Positions 12,793-26,300 of a DNA stretch of 64,000 nt are shown one piece after another (the stretch's first letter is position 1; each line of letters begins with the position of its first letter). Both the position numbers and the translations under genes were made by a program. Below the pieces are notes generated by a model, which did not search any database, was not told where the DNA came from, and saw only the letters and a program-made list of their open reading frames with translations. This stretch comes from Acanthornis magna (Eukaryota > Chordata > Aves > Passeriformes > Acanthizidae). The DNA is taken from assembly GCA_036785705.1 (NCBI GenBank), contig JAWUZG010000084.1, positions 8,755,501-8,819,500 of the forward strand. Reading direction: 5' to 3'.

Positions 12793-13604
12793 CTTTACTT
12801 TTCACGTTTCATATTTAATGAATAAAAAAATAAACTGCTATTTATGTTTTGCAGTTATTAGTTATCAGGTTAATATGCTAAAGGCAGCTTGACAGAGAAT
12901 ACTATTAATGAGCAAGATATGGTTGCTGCTTCTGGACTGAGGTCACTTACAAAGAATGTACAAATGAAAATAAGGTTGACTTTTATTTACTTAACTATCT
13001 TCCTACATTGAATTCCTTTGGCAAAGTGTCTTTAAACATTTAAAGCCCTGTTTACAAGGAGGCTCTGAAAGTAGCTTCAAACCATTATATCCCTAATTGA
13101 ATTCCCCAGGAGTCCTGTAAACTCAGAGGAAATAAAGAAAGAAATCATAACATTTGCTAAATCATCTTGAAACATATTTCACTGCAAGGTTATGTGACCT
13201 GTTAGGAGTCTGAATGTTGGCTGGAATTGAACTACTGAAACCTCTTATTAACCAGATTGAAATCAAACAAAAGAGTAAGAATTTTGACACAAAGCACAAA
13301 TACACTGAAGATAACAGAATTAATTAGATATGTGGCTTTCGTATAGGGCAGAGCAGATGCAAATTGCTAGGCAAGTGGGCCAATATATTTAAAGCAAATG
13401 ACTTTGTGGAAATTAAGTTTAAAAAAATCATAGTGTTCAATAACCAATAGTCCATCTACCTCCCTCAATCCAGAAGTTTATTTTCAAGTGGAGTTGCAGA
13501 AGCTCCACATAATTCCCAACCAGCTATGCCTGTTGTGTATCATCTGTATGAGACAGATCACACAAGAAGCTACAGTTAACGCCTTAAAATGTGCAATAGC
13601 CTCA

Positions 13605-13745
<141 letters not shown>

Positions 13746-16700
13746 CTAAACAGAAGAGAGCCTCTGATCAGAAATAGCACAGATTTGTCTTGACAGGTAT
13801 TTCTCCAGCACTGATAGTGTTCTTGCATTCACACAGTCCCACAGAACCTTCGCCTTAATGCAAACCCTGCCAACTTCACATTATCACATCAAAGCCCTCA
13901 CAAACATTGTTTTCCCTCAGTGTCAAAGGTGTAACAGTCTCAGTGAACTGCATGTTTTCCGACTTCTTCCTGGTTCTCTATTACTTTTTTTTAAAATTAA
14001 TATTCCCTGTCCCGGCACAAGGTAAAAAGGTACAAAATACACCAAAGTTGTTTTTTTCTTTAAAAAGTAGTGTGGTATGTATTTCTATTAGTTTTTCACA
14101 AGTTTTCTCATCTTTGGTCACAGATAGCAGAGTGACAAGCACTTAGAAGTAACCTAACACTGCAGTATCTACTTTGATGTTCAAATTTGAGTAACCTTAG
14201 GGTAATTTTAATTATGAGATCTTACTACACAGTATTGTTCACATATATACCAACAACTCAGATATGTTATTTCAAAATCTCACCACAGTACTAAAGAGTC
14301 TTCTAGGCAACACCACAACTCTTAAGATTTAAGGCTCTAATATCTTGGCTCCTAAATAAACTAACATACTCTGCCACATACACCTCACTATAACATATAA
14401 ATTGCTTGTCTGTCTGAGCAGTTTTATAGCTTTATGCACTATCATGTAGCTTGGTAATTATGGAGCTGCATTCAGAGACCATTTCAGAACAAAACCTACT
14501 ATATCAAATTTAATTTGACCGTAATAAATGTATCACAAAACCACAAACATGGAAAAGGAAAAAAATTCTTCACCTTATACTAGCATTTGTATTCAACATA
14601 TAGAGAATTATGTGATGGGGTCATGCCTGTTAAATCCACACAGTAATTGCCTAGTTCCTTAATTTACTTGTGTTTCAGAGACAGTGGCTAGGATCACATA
14701 GAGTTTTTATCCATCAGTCCTTAATCCCAGCAGTACCCAAGGGTTTGACTATGATTTTTCTGATTTGCACTTAAGCAAACATAAAATGCTTTATATATCA
14801 AAGCTGGTAAATGTAGGAAAAAAAGGGGGGTTTAGGCAGAAAAAAATAATTTTCCCTCATCCTACCATAAATTGGTGGAATTAAATACTATTAAAAACTT
14901 AAAGTACACTTCAAATAAATTTTTTGCATTTAATTCCTAAAAACTTTTTTGGTCAAATCCCATATGTTGACCTATGACATTGTTTAAATAGTGCCAAATT
15001 TTCTTGTCATATCCCCATTACTTTCACAACCATTGATGCAGTGCAGAAATGCTACTGTGTGTCTCTAGGAGGGTTAATTTACCAACAACTCTTCTCTTGG
15101 GAAAGCCCTAAGATGGAGGTTAATAAAGGTCAAGCAAAAAATAAACACTTTACAGTATTTTTTTGAATCCATTCCTCAGGAAAATCAACTTATAATAAAA
15201 AGGTCTTTGTGCAATTACTGCTATGGCACTGGGGCGTGAAAGAAACTAGCTTTTCGCAGCTATTTCTCTCATTTTAGCTGAGGTAAGCCTGGCTGTGTGT
15301 TTTAGGTTATGCATTAAATTTGGCCAGATTGGAGTTGATCCCCATGTGCCCAGAAGAGGCATTTCCCTCTGATAAAATGGTGCTGGTTTTGCTGTGTGGC
15401 GTTTCTACACATTGGCTCCTCAGGAGTACAGCAAAGGAAAACCACAGGCTTTGTCTGATACAAGCAAGTATACAGAAGAATCAAGAAATGCAACACACCA
15501 CAACTTACAAAAATTTGTTCCTAACTAACATTTCATCAAAGGAGGCCAAAATCTTAATAAATATTCCCCATATAAAGTACTTACATGGAGCTACAAAGGT
15601 ACAAGATTCCAACACAATCTCACAAGACACAGAAGAGATGAGTGCTGTGGTTTGAGTGAAAGTGCAAACATACCCACACCAGTACTTCACTCCATTGTGT
15701 CATAAAATAATTTGAAACATATCATAACCAAATCCTACAGTGCATTCCTGAGATTTTGATCCACTCAGCTGTATAGATTTTATTTAAACTCTCAAATAAA
15801 ATCAATTCTGTAAGTGTGGAGAATAACCATTTCATGTTCTGGCTATCTGCTATTCTTTCTACTCTGAATTCAGGATCAGGTCTTCAGTCTATATAAATCA
15901 ACATAACTTTGAATAAAGGTTACATTTAGGCTGTAAGTTTGAATTTACACTTAAGAGATTTACACAGACTGAAAAAAGCCCATACTGAATGGCCACCATT
16001 CCCTCCCACAGGTCTTCCCACCGGCACATATTAAATACAGTTCCTACATAAATGTTGGTTTTACACAGAATTGTTATATACCTAGGTGTCCATTTCCAGC
16101 ACAGGTCAACTGAAAAGTACAAATAAACATTGAAAAGGAAGAGAATGCAAAAGTATCACTGATCACACAATAATTAAATATATAAAATGAATGCCAAAAA
16201 ATCCAGTTAACTCCTTAATTTTTGACAATTTATATTCCTGAGAGTTTTATTATTATGAAGATGATGGTTTTGATTTTACTGAGGGGGGGAGAACTTGGGA
16301 GGAAGGGTTGAAGGTGTACTTCATAAAATCGGCTACATGCCCAGAAATTTTAATTGCTGAGATGTTCCTCAGGTCTTTCTGAAAACCAAGATGGGAGCAG
16401 ATGCCCAAGAAACACTCTGACTCTGTCTCTGCCCATTCGTAAAAATAGCGTATTGTTGGATCGGCACTTTCCCCTTTTGTCTCCTCTGTGCTAAGTCGTT
16501 GATGATGCCATTTTTTGCCATCTGCCCCAGAGCTTCATTAAAGATACATGAATGGACTAACTGGGCTGCTATCTTGTGAGGAACAGGTGCTATTGTTTGT
16601 CCCCAAAGACTTGCACTAAAGATCTCACTCAGAATACTTGAGAAAGAGCATCTGCAGCAGTCAGTCAGAGAGTAACTTGGCAGAGCCCATGCTATGGGCT

Positions 16701-16752
16701 AATATGCAAACAGAGACACTCAGGGGGACTCATTTTCTCTTTCATGAAGTTC

Positions 16753-16847
16753 TTTTTTTTTTTTTTTGAGGGTGTTTTTTGGGTGTTGTTTTGGCTTTGG
16801 GTTTGTTTTTTGTTTTTGGTTTTTGTTTGGTTTTTTGTTTTTTTTTT
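16753..16847 (+). repeat. T/G low-complexity tract
   Basis: Fifteen thymines are followed by about 80 nt made almost only of T and G (GTTTTTTG, GGTTTTTG and similar). Simple tracts of this kind are common in bird genomes. No mobile-element body is attached. Confidence 0.85.
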
Positions 16848-19800
16848 AATGGTAACGAATGTTTGATTTTGAACAATTCTGCCAGCCTATATTTTTAACT
16901 AAATGTACAAACCCTGGAGGAGAGCTGAACATATTCTCTCCGAAATTCAGTTCTGCTACTGCAAGTAAATTCAACTTTTACCTAAAGCTACGTCATGAAA
17001 TTTATCTTTGTTTCTATACAACAAGCTCAGGTTTAACTGTGCTAAACAGAAAAATCTGCCAAGATTAAGAAACTCTTAAAAGGTAGTGTACCATTCCTTT
17101 AATATCCCATCACAACTCCGACGGCCCTTGGGAACTGATTACAGCACTTCCTTGCCTGAGATCTAAGTCAGGAAGCAACTTTAGAGCAAATCAGCCCTGA
17201 TTAGTTCAAGAAGCAACTTCCAATTTGATTCTCCCTGAAATAATAAAAGCTGGTGGCCTGTTTGATAAGCTGGGCAAATCTGCAGTGCTTTGTCCCACAG
17301 TCCTGTGAGTGATAATCTCAGAAGTTGGCTGCACAGTCCTCCTTGCTAAAAAGTCATTGATAGTGTTGTGCATGGAAAATGTACGCCAAAGTGATATGTT
17401 ATACAGAAATAATGCTTTGGATTAAAATGATCTGCCTCTTTTGGATAAGGAGCACAGTACATTTTGTCAGAGTGAGGAAGAGGAAGGGTTTTATCTTTAA
17501 AAACCAAAGCTGCCTCCATAACAACTAACGTTGCAAGTGGAGAAGTGAAGGCATTCAGAGAAAAGGGTGGCAGCACTGCAAGCAAAGATGCAGCTCACAC
17601 ATTTCTGCTCAGCTGTGAGGATCACAGGTTTCAAGAGCAGAAGTAATCCCACCCTTTAACAGCAGATGAATTCCTCTTTCCTTAGAAGATCAAACTTTGC
17701 AAGTTGCCTCTCTCTGCACAATTTACTTCAGTAAAGAGCAGAAGTGCCATCTTTTTGAGAGAAAGCACAATCTTTGTCATATTTTAGCTCTTCTTTAAAG
17801 CTTTTTTTCTTTTTTATTACATCCAGCACTAGTATAAAACAGTGTGAATGGCTAATATGCTCCAATTGCCTACAATAATCCAGCATTGCTGTTTAAAACC
17901 ATTGCCACTCCCTTCTTCAACCAATTAAATCTCTGGACCGTGTTCTCAAACTGTAGAAATCTTGAGATTTTTTTTAATCTAACAGACTACTCCAACACAA
18001 GTTAGCTGAGAAACCCATCTCTGAATTTACTGAACTGATTTTTTTTCTTTAGTATAGGATGAACAGAGCCTTTTGCTGTTCTGATGTTGCAGCTTCTGTG
18101 AGAGCCTATGCTGTTCACAGGGAGCTTTAGACTTTTCATAGTTTAAATTTGAACTTCTACTCAAGTCTTTTTAACTTCTCAGATAATTGGTACACCCAGA
18201 CTACAACTTTAGCCTAAGCTCTCATTGAGCTTTGAATTTCCATAGTGGAAATGTGTTGGAAATTTTCTAGTCTCTCATTTAGAAACTGCAGAGTAATAGA
18301 TTTCCAGGTAATGGCAGCATATCAAGTAAGGATGTGCATTTTCACACTGCTCAAAATACGTTTATATGATAGAACATACAGCCATAACAGACAGCTCAAC
18401 AGGTTATATTTTAGGCTGATTCATTTTAAAAGTCTTAATGACATCGAAAGCAGTGTTTGTGCTCCCAGAACTATTAGTGCAAGATTTTAAATACCCTGTA
18501 TATTGTATGTATTTACCTCACCTGCATTTTAGACAGCCTCTATACAACACATGGCACTGTTACTTTTACATCACCGTTACATTTTTATTTAGTTCAATAA
18601 CTAGTGTTGGGCTTTGTTGTTCTTTGTAAGAGAAGAAATATTAGAAATTTTGATAATTTAAATTTTATTTTGACTAAGTCATGTTTGGGGATGCTGCAAG
18701 ACCACAAACAACATTACATAAAGAAGTAGGGACTTCTTTTATGAAAGCTTCACATGTGAAAGTCAGAGGGACTGTGTAAATGTTTAAAAGCAGCTACATA
18801 CTAAGATTTCTGCAGGTTTGAGCTTAAATTCCCTCCCCCACTCTGCCAATATTGTAATGAACTCATGCTATCACAAAGCCCTTTCATGGTCCCAGAAATG
18901 ATCAATTTAGAAAAATTGCAGAAGGATTGAACTGAAGAAATGTTTGGAAAGTATCTTTGATTACAGTGGGATGGTGTGGCTGTTTTGTTTGTTCTGTTCT
19001 GGTGAAACAAAGTGACTGTAAGGCCAGGTGAGCTGTCCGATTCTGTTATAAAGGATCTGGCTACTGTGTGTGCAAGTGTGGCAGAGCCTTTTGCTCTGGG
19101 CTCAGGAATGTGACTGATAAACTCCCCAGGCTTTGAATTAATGGCCACCAATGCCCAACATTCCCTAATGCAAAGATAATACATGAGGGGGATCCAAACA
19201 CTTAAGTGAGAAATCCCTTCTAGCAAATAATCCCAGGGAAGCTCCTGTGAATCTGCATGGGGAGGAAATGCAATTGGAGAAAGAAGGGCTCCAGCAGATC
19301 CAAAGTGATCCCTCAGCCACTGTGTCATGGCTAGGACACTGAAAATCATGTCAATAGAGCTCCCACATTGAAAATTATTCAGGGACTACTTTCTGCTCCT
19401 GCTAGCAATACAGAACTCCTGGAGATCTATCTATATAGGGAGGTATATTATGTTCTAATTTATCTGCCATCTAATTATCTACAGTCTAATTGAAAAATGT
19501 TTCCTCTCAGTGAAAGTACATGAGCCACAAAGAAAATGTCTGCCAATGGGATCCCAGGGGAAGTGTTGGCAAATAAACTGTAAAAAAGATACCATAGACT
19601 TGCAAAGTGAGAACATTTCAGTCTGGAAGTACTATGGAAAAAATGTGTAGCCCACTATTGAATTTGTAAAGGGATTGTAACTGCTATTTTCTTTCTTTTC
19701 CCCTATCATTTTTTTTCCATTTGTCCAATGCATCAGTATGATTTGGAGATTTAAGTCTACTGCAGTGGCCACAACATTAATGTGAAAATTGCAACCATGA

Positions 19801-22625
19801 TCATACAGCGAAAAAAAAAATCCTTATTTTTGTGTTGTTTTTTCCTCAACACTTTGAAACTTTAAATGAAATAAACTTAAATTCCGTCTACTTGGGAAAT
19901 CAAGAAGGGAGGAACAGAAAAATACTGCCAGCATCACTGAAAACAGAACAGTTTCAAACACTAGATATAATTTCATTTCTATTAGCTTCTCATTATGTTG
20001 TCCTGTTTTTATCTAGCTCCTTAACTATCTGGAAATATAGAATTCAACTAAAGATGATCTCATGAAGTTAGGAGTATGATAAATGGTAATTAAATCTATT
20101 TAAATTGTCTGTATTTTAAGAAACTCTCACTAGGAGGGATGGAGAACATCTCTGCTATAGAGAAATAAATAAAACATGTTATGCAAAAGTGAATTTATAG
20201 TTCATTTGGAATTAGAGATCTACCACCTTTTCAATCCATACAAATGCATAATCTTGTCAATTAAATATTATTGTTAAGGTCTAGTAGTATGTTAAAATCA
20301 CTTTAAAGTGCAACTAAGGAAAATTCATGTGTGTTTATTACTCCTTAAGGGTCTATTAGTGGGTATTTTATTCAGATTTGTGTTGTAAAATCTGCATAAA
20401 CTCAGCATATTGTTATCCCCATGTGTGCATTTGTTTGGTTAAAGCATAACAGCAAATCTCTATTACTGCAACTTCTGGAAAAGTCAAGAGAACTAAAACA
20501 GTCCTAATTCTAATCAGATACAAACAGTTATCTCTACAGAAGTGAAGAGTTGACTATTATGCAAATTGTCACAGTTAGTGGTCACCAAGCCATCACAGAA
20601 GACTGAGCAAGTCAATTATTTCAGATCTTTCCAAAGACTAGTGAAGATGTATGCTTCTCATTTGCACCTTGTCTCACTCATGCCAAAATAAGAAAAATAT
20701 TGCAGCCTAATGATACTTGTTGATATTTCATACACAGAAGCTCCATTACTTCAGCTCAAATCCAAATATAAATTATGTTACAAATTCCTTATTAGCTATG
20801 TTTTTATGGTGATATCAAAATGTGCAAGATTTTTGGAGTACTTTGAAATTACCTGTTGGTGGAAATACTTAGAGCAAGAGGTGTTTTAAAATTTACATCT
20901 GATATTGGTGCTTTCAAGCAGAGTTTCTCCCCACACATCTATTTGAGACAGAGTTCTTTTTATTTTTAATATTATCACTAGTTATTAACATGAAACTAAT
21001 TCCCTCAATGTACACTATTAAAAAAGCATGCCACACCACAAACCTGACGGTTACTACAGGAGTGATTGTCTTTCACTTTAAAGAGAAGTTCCAGCAGAAA
21101 TAGGAATAAAAACAAAAACATCTTTCGATGCCGCTGATCAAAAATCCTTCAGCCCTGTAAGGGTAAAAATGGTGCAACGAAAGAATGGAATGGATTTAAA
21201 CAAAATATATCTGAAATTCAGGGGGGGCACCTATCAAAACAGGAGTTATACCATTTTCTTCACTGTGGGAAAAATTTTATCCTGAACAGCATATTGTTTT
21301 GAAAGCTTCCTATATTTTCACTGTGATTCCAAGATTTGTAACTATACTATGATATCACTACATAAGGACTTAGATCTAGTACGTACTTTAAAAGTACTAA
21401 TTAATTCAAGCTCAAAACCCATTCAGGGGATAGTATTAGAGCTACAGTTTACACAGGAAGACTCTCAAAGAGGCAGAAGTGGCAGAAGTGACCATGCACA
21501 GTGGATAGGAACCAATTCCATTGTAACCTGCTGCTTGTGACATTTACACCTCACCACAAAGTTGTACCAAGAGCCACCCGAGGTGCAGGGCTACGGCTCA
21601 CGGGGGACTTGCTCTGTTCGAAAATCAGGAGGCAGTTTTGAGCTGGCCCATGCCAGCCCTACACCGTTTAACCATCCAACACCTGCATAATGGCAGGATA
21701 CAAGGGTGGAGGTGAGGCACAGGTACAAAAAGGAGATGCCTTTCCCATCCCACCCAATCCTGGGGCTGATTTCTACTGGTACTTATAATAATGAAGAATA
21801 AATTCAAAGAGAAGAAGAGGCAAGTGTTGCTATTTTTCCTCAAGCCTAAATGCATAATATTCAAGAGACTAGGTCAAAGGAGTTATTCACATCCAGTGAG
21901 AATATTCCTGCTCCTGTATATTTTTGAGAGATATTTAATGCAGAATAGTAACCTAGATAACTTCCCGAAATCGTATGATGTTTATGGAGTGTTTAGATTG
22001 AAACACAAAGGGTTATCAAAGGCAATTATGTGAAGAACTAGCTTAATGCAGAAAACTCCTGTGTCTAGAGATCAAAGTCAAATCAGAATACTGATTGCAT
22101 GCAAAAATTAATTTGTTCCATCTCTTTCTAGGATTCCTCAGATTTTGACATGATCTGACCATCTTTACTCAGAAAAGGATCCAAGGAACTGGTGTGTTTG
22201 CACAGTATGACTGAGGTGGTTGCCACCCCTGGCGCACGGTAATTATTGCAAATTTGGGAGCAAGCATCGGAGTTTCTAAACTTCCAGTGACACACATACA
22301 GCCTTCGTGCTTCCTACACCTACTGTCTCACTCAATGGATTTTATGGGCTTCTCAACCTTCTACAGCATTTATGATTAATGTACAAAAACATTGTGAAAT
22401 AGCAAAATCATTAAAAAGGTAAAATAAGGTAGGAAATTAGGAAATATTTAAAACGAGCACTGGCTATTTCTTATTTCTTCTCAACTTTAGGTATTAAAAT
22501 TCCAGCAACAGCTACAGGTCAGATATAAAACCACACTGCTGTGCTGCCTTTTCTGCAGAGGACCCTGATACTCGGGGACGGATGCCAATCTTCTCATTTT
22601 CTGGCTTCCCCCAATTTGTCAAAAC

Positions 22626-22895
22626 TCCAGCGTCACTTCGGGCGCGCTTTCGGCTTGCGAGCAGCCCCTCGCCGTGAATCCCACGATCGCGCTCAGGCTC
22701 GAGAGCCGGCGCGCTCCGAGCCGGGGTAATTCCTTGCGGCGGGAGCCGCTGGCACGGAGCGGAGCCGCAATTCCCGTTCTCCCGGCCGCCCGGAGCCGCT
22801 GCGCAGCCCCGGCGCGATCAATGCGGGCTCAGAGCTCCGGGGCAATAACAATGGCCCTTTGTCCAGCTGTGGCCGCTTCCCCCTCCGCAGCCAGG
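22626..22895. promoter_or_regulatory. Intronic CpG island, candidate internal/antisense promoter or enhancer
   Basis: About 270 bp are strongly GC-rich, with roughly 35 CpG dinucleotides by hand count, while several kilobases on either side are AT-rich and CpG-poor. No SOX6 coding exon overlaps it. There is no clear TATA box. CpG islands usually mark promoters, so this could start a short SOX6 transcript on the minus strand or an antisense RNA on the plus strand. On the plus strand a plausible splice donor, ACAG followed by gtaggaga, lies just downstream with its exon end at 22932. An inverted SOX motif and a GATA motif sit at its right edge. The open frame at 22674-22925 is Arg/Ala/Ser-rich, as expected from GC-rich DNA, and I do not call it a gene. 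The island is directly visible; its function is inference. Confidence 0.7.
22848..22862. promoter_or_regulatory. Inverted SOX-dimer motif with 3-bp spacer
   Basis: The sequence ACAATG-gcc-CTTTGT fits the pattern ACAAWG-N3-CWTTGT, an inverted pair of HMG-box core sites of the kind bound by SoxE dimers such as SOX9. Single halves also suit SOX5/SOX6. It lies at the right edge of the intronic CpG island, inside the gene for a SOX factor that is known to act with SOX9 in cartilage. The motif match is exact; occupancy is not shown. Confidence 0.5.
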
Positions 22896-22896
22896 C

Positions 22897-22903
22897 CTTA
22901 TCT
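22897..22903 (-). promoter_or_regulatory. GATA-factor motif beside the CpG island
   Basis: The plus strand reads CTTATCT, that is AGATAAG on the minus strand, a full WGATAR match 34 bp from the inverted SOX motif. SOX6 works in erythroid cells, where GATA factors are active, so the pairing is plausible. Such a short motif also occurs often by chance. Confidence 0.3.
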
Positions 22904-23251
22904 GCTCAGGAAATGCCTGCTTTAACTGACAGGTAGGAGATTAAATCTACAGCTGCCGAAACACAATCTCCGCTCTGTTAGATAGGCTTTCATTGAAAAG
23001 CACTACAAACACATAATTTGTTTATGTTGTACCAGCAATCTTTGACAAAGCAGACTGTCTAGCTGAGACAAATGTGGTTAAACCCATTTATTGTATTATT
23101 TCTGCTACACAGAACAAGCTCTTAAAACGTAGAAACTACACAAGGCACAAAGCTCTAGCTGTCTCAAGAAATCAAGAATAGATGACTTCTTGTTACACTA
23201 GCCCCCTTTACACAGCATAGCATGTGCTCTCCTGGAAAACATCCACTGTGA

Positions 23252-23315
23252 TTTCTTTCTTTTCTTTTTCACTCTCCCCCCCCATGCCACCCCCCCCCTT
23301 TTTTTTTTCTTTTAA
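23252..23315 (+). repeat. Polypyrimidine tract
   Basis: A nearly pure T/C stretch of about 64 nt includes runs of eight and nine C and ten T, just right of the CpG island. It is simple sequence; such tracts can form triplex DNA. Confidence 0.85.
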
Positions 23316-26300
23316 AGGGGATGGTTCAATGATGTTTATGTTTCCAGGTTTTAAAGTTTCTTTTGTTTTCTCTAGCATCAATAGCTATAAAATAACTAAG
23401 TCGGTCAAAGGATGCCTTTAGTTTTAAGAAACAAGGGGATATTTTTGAGAGACTACTTCTCAAAGAAAGAATCATTTTCCAGACACACTGTCTGGTCTTC
23501 CTGACTTAATGAATGCTCAAACCAAAGTTTTGCCTGACTAATGAATGCCGGACTGACACCCCCCACCCCTTCTCTCACTGTTTTTTAATCATCAATCACC
23601 TGTTTCTCAAAACATTACTTCATTTTTGTTACACCTTCTGCCTTATTTTAAAATAATATTGCTGGCTGTTTATTTCAAATGAAAGGCACGGGGAACTGAT
23701 GAATTAAGTGTTTATAAATCTGAGTTTTCAGATTGAAAACAACCTTTTCCATAATGCAAAGGCTTTATAAGTAAAACCTGTCCTTTAGCCCTAGTTTCTT
23801 CTGGCCATATATTACTCCTAGTAAACTCTGCTACAAGAACTAAATGAGTGCTATATACTGAATAGGAGAAGGGTAATGTTTGCCCCTCAGGAGGAGAGCC
23901 TCAGAAACTCTTACTCCAGTGGAGCAGGACAAACTCCCAAGAACACTCTGGCCCCATAGCATTCTTGTCTTTCTATATTTAAGACTCCATTCTCTGCCGA
24001 TCTGCATATGCACCTCCAATTAACGTTACTGGGAGTTGTGTGCACACACAGATGTGCTCAGCGACTCGCATATTAAAACATCCCTTCACTCCAGTGAAAT
24101 TCTGTAAATGAGCTTTCCCAATGTTATTAATATAGATGCTCAATAAGGAAGATCTTGTAACCCACAGAATCGTTGCTCTAATGGTTAATCATAATTAAAA
24201 GGAAAAGAAATAGGAAGAGTAGTCAACATCTTAATGTTTTATTGTTCACATTACTTCTGTAACCCTCCTGCCTCTCCTGGGGCATTCTCTTCCATACCCT
24301 TTTGCAGCATGTTGGTTTCCGTATTATTTTATTTAGCCTTAATCACAGCATTCATCTCTGGGTTTGAGAGGAAGCCGTAACAGAGCTACCCTACGAGCTG
24401 CCACTCAGAACATTCAGTTTGGCATAAAATTAAAAAAGTATGCAATAAGCTGGCTGAATCCATAGGGAATCCCTCAAACAGCATGGATAATGAGGGGAAT
24501 CCATAACAGACATAAACAAACCCAGAAAGATGTCTGGGGCCAACATCATTATGTAAGATATATGCCCAAGATGTATGGGCATACGTTTGAATGTTCAAAC
24601 TAAGCCTGTATTAGATTGATTGAATCTCAGCATGGGGTTCAGTTAATAAACAAACCTTGCCTTCAGAAAATATTTGGAGCTGAAATCATGTATTATAGCC
24701 AGGCACATTCTACATGTGGCACTAAGATGCCCTCCTACCTCAAAGCTTTGTTAAAACTGGATGGTAAAGGAAATTAGAAATCCGTACTACCAGAGGAACA
24801 CATACAATTTTCAGGTTAAGTGGCACCACTCTAAAGGCAGTTGTTATCCACAGACTGTATTTCAGTCTATGCACTAGGGGCATATGAATAGAATTCACAT
24901 TAAAAATTAGAGACTGTTTTGAATCTTTGGGCTTTGATTCACACTTCCCATGTTTTTTAAACATGTTACTCATATTCTCATAAAGGATACAACAATAATG
25001 CTAGCAAATCTTTTTGGTAATTATTAATTTCACTGTAGAATAGCTTTTTTGCTATGCTTGGCTTGTTAAAAAAATGCATTTTGCTCACCTCAGGGTACAC
25101 CATTAGCTTGCATATTTGCTCTTTTCCTTTTTTTCCAGGTTTTGTTTAAATATTCTTCTTAAACCTGTATATTAATCACTGCTCAGAGGGTGAAAGAATT
25201 TGCAGGAGCAGCTGAAGTGCTACTTTTTTCCCAAAGTAGGAACTAGTTAGCGCTGACACTTTTTACTCATTGGAATATGAATGAAAGGAAAATAGATAAA
25301 GAAAAAAAAACTAAGAATAAGGATGAGGGCTGACTTGGCGGCAGAGAGTCCAACAGAACAATCTAACATAATAACATCTTGTAAAACTGTGAGCAGCAAC
25401 GGCATGTCCTAGTGACAGCCAAATCCAGAAAGTTACCATTGTCATAATTTTGGTCATTGGCTCAATTGATAAGGAAAAAAGAGAAGGAACTCTACAAAAA
25501 TACCCATCCAAACAGACTTCCAAAATCAGAGCAGAAGACAAAAAGTTTCTTTCCATAGTTCTGTTCCAATTCTTATATCTGTGTTTACCTGTAAGCTACT
25601 GTGCTCCATTTTGGAACTCTGTTTTGCTGTTCAACTGCACAGGAAAAAGCTGCACAATATTTCAGAGTATGTACCTGTAGCACCTTAATTCTCCAGAACT
25701 CTTTCCACATGTGAACAATGTTTAAGTACACTAAAGATGACTTTAGGGAAACTTGTTTACTCACTAAGAGGAGATTACTCCTAAAAAGTGGACTGTGGAG
25801 GTCCATGTGTGGTATGTGCCATGATAAAGTCACACATCTTGTATAGGAAAGCAGAAGCTTTCCTATTAGACATTTTCCTTAAATGAAAGTGAACGTCTTT
25901 CTCACTGTATATAAATACATAAGTGTGTAGCTATGTTTATATATTTCAGGTTAATTAAACATAACAGCAACTTCTACATATACACACAGGTACATATAGA
26001 ATATACAGATCTGTATGAAGATGTATAACACATTTCTATACACATACTTTTTTCTCTCATGCAGGATTTCTGTGTTCTTAGATCCGTCCATCTATACAAT
26101 TCCCCTGTTGCACTCCTGGACAGTCACCATTTGAATTACTTCCTTGGACACATAAAACCTGTGTTTCGGCAATGCTTACTCCGGGAAGACCACCTTTATC
26201 AGGAGATGTACTTTGAGCATGATATATTTAAGAGGTTTGCTGCTGAGTGAAGAAGTCAGCAAGCCAGCTGGGCTAATCCCAGTTACTTGAGTAACAAAAA

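Noticed and set aside
18801..19349. 182-codon minus-strand open frame in the large intron
   Set aside because: No recognisable domain or family, no splice or promoter context, and composition like its surroundings. It could be chance or a non-coding element.
22674..22925. 83-codon plus-strand frame across the CpG island
   Set aside because: GC-rich DNA lacks stops, and the Arg/Ala/Ser-rich translation is what such composition gives.
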